DNA from: JABWBD01 sp040768665
Lineage (GTDB): Bacteria; Planctomycetota; Planctomycetia; Pirellulales; Thermoguttaceae
Length of the DNA: 64,000 nt
Assembly: GCA_040768665.1 (NCBI GenBank)
Contig: JAXGMN010000056.1
Coordinates: 18,194 to 82,193, forward strand
Direction: 5' to 3'
The position numbers and the translations under genes are program-made. This document shows, one piece after another, positions 63,540-64,000 of the stretch; position 1 is the first letter of the stretch; every line of letters begins with the position of its first letter. Under the pieces are notes generated by a model, which was not told where the DNA came from, did not search any database, and saw only the letters and a program-made list of their open reading frames with translations.

Positions 63540-64000
63540 CGCCGGAGGACTCCTTTCGGTGCGAGATGCCCACACGACTCTCTCCAGCCACCCTGCCGGT
63601 GGGGAAAGCCGCTAGAATAATCAAATCACTGGGAGAGCGGGCCGCCGAACGATGGCGAGTGGGGCAGGTCGTCCGCGACGTCCGCCCGTGCATACCGCTT
63701 TTGACGTTCTTTGCTGTAGTCTGCCTGGCCCCCCCTGTCCAGTATCGACCGGGCTCCTTTGCGACGATGAGTGGAATCGGTCGAACGGGTCATACCGGTT
63801 GCGAGGTGCACCTTTCGGTCGGCGGGAGAGAACGCGAGAGGGAGACTAATCTTCCCCAGTGATCGGGTTAGGAGGGGCAGTCGCCGCATGGAATAGTGGC
63901 CGAATGGGACCGAAGATTTAAGATTTTGCGGAGCCAGTCCCTTTTTTGTCGCCCCACCATCCTGGTGCCGAGGCATTCCATCTCTACGATTGTGGTCTTT
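63540..64000. other. Right-end intergenic region
   Basis: No gene is supported to the window edge; frames here are short and Arg/Pro-rich. The word attttgcggagccagtccct followed by TTTTT (63923-63947) is a terminator-like member of the hairpin family seen at 58169-58269, and may end a gene lying beyond the window. Confidence 0.45.

Overview
The window looks like chromosomal DNA of a planctomycete, probably of the Pirellulales type. The evidence is the LEERMLLA-type N-terminus on a large exported ELWxxDGT protein, a sulfatase, DUF1080, DUF4838-like and DUF6259-like families, many beta-helix proteins, the futalosine-pathway gene mqnD, a Tad pilus locus without clustered export-ATPase genes, high GC, and many hairpin-rich intergenic regions. 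No rRNA, tRNA or CRISPR array was recognised by eye.

Layout. (1) 1-8 kb is a decaying mobile island. A compact minus-strand phage- or satellite-like module (226-aa protein, HTH protein, two small proteins, primase-polymerase/DUF3987 protein, TubC-like protein running off the left edge) lies next to a frameshifted terminase and the ruins of an IS66 element. (2) 9-14.3 kb holds a REP-associated (Y1) transposase with REP-like repeats and a decayed second copy, a TPR-like secreted protein interrupted by an in-frame TGA, and a large IS1182-like transposase flanked by a 17-bp inverted repeat. (3) 14.6-20.7 kb carries two exported beta-helix proteins (one GH141-like) around a Tat-exported DegT-type aminotransferase. 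(4) 20.7-23.4 kb: mqnD and a Ser/Thr kinase on the minus strand. (5) 24.9-28.6 kb: an operon of murQ, a GlcNAc-kinase-like ATPase and an SLC13/RCK permease, preceded by a ghost of the murQ 5-prime end. (6) 28.7-32.4 kb: a RavA/ViaA-like AAA + VWA pair with two small upstream genes. (7) 32.6-34.6 kb: acetyl-CoA synthetase. (8) 35-41.1 kb: a Tad (Flp) pilus operon flp, small ORF, cpaA, tadE, cpaB, cpaC, cpaE, ending in a long hairpin. (9) 41.9-44.2 kb: a family-2 glycosyltransferase overlapping a BshC-like protein. (10) 44.5-63.5 kb: exported carbohydrate-active and surface proteins (pectate-lyase-like, PQQ and DUF4838 fragments, a glycoside-hydrolase-like protein, FAD oxidoreductase, DUF1080, a VWA lipoprotein, beta-helix, sulfatase, DUF6259-like, ELWxxDGT protein).

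How the genes fit together. The exported beta-helix proteins, sulfatase, GH-like proteins and DUF1080 protein are consistent with attack on complex, possibly sulfated or fucosylated, polysaccharides. MurQ and the kinase point to amino-sugar or peptidoglycan recycling. The Tad genes supply pilus parts, but the motor ATPase and inner-membrane platform (TadA/B/C) must be encoded elsewhere. The oddest points are a head-to-head junction of two truncated genes at 46996-47001, a phage-like module whose genes share an AAAGGTAGG leader and carry ribosome-site-masking hairpins plus an array of anti-Shine-Dalgarno-like TACCTCC repeats, and several layers of REP/transposon debris. All functions are read from sequence motifs alone; no database search was possible.
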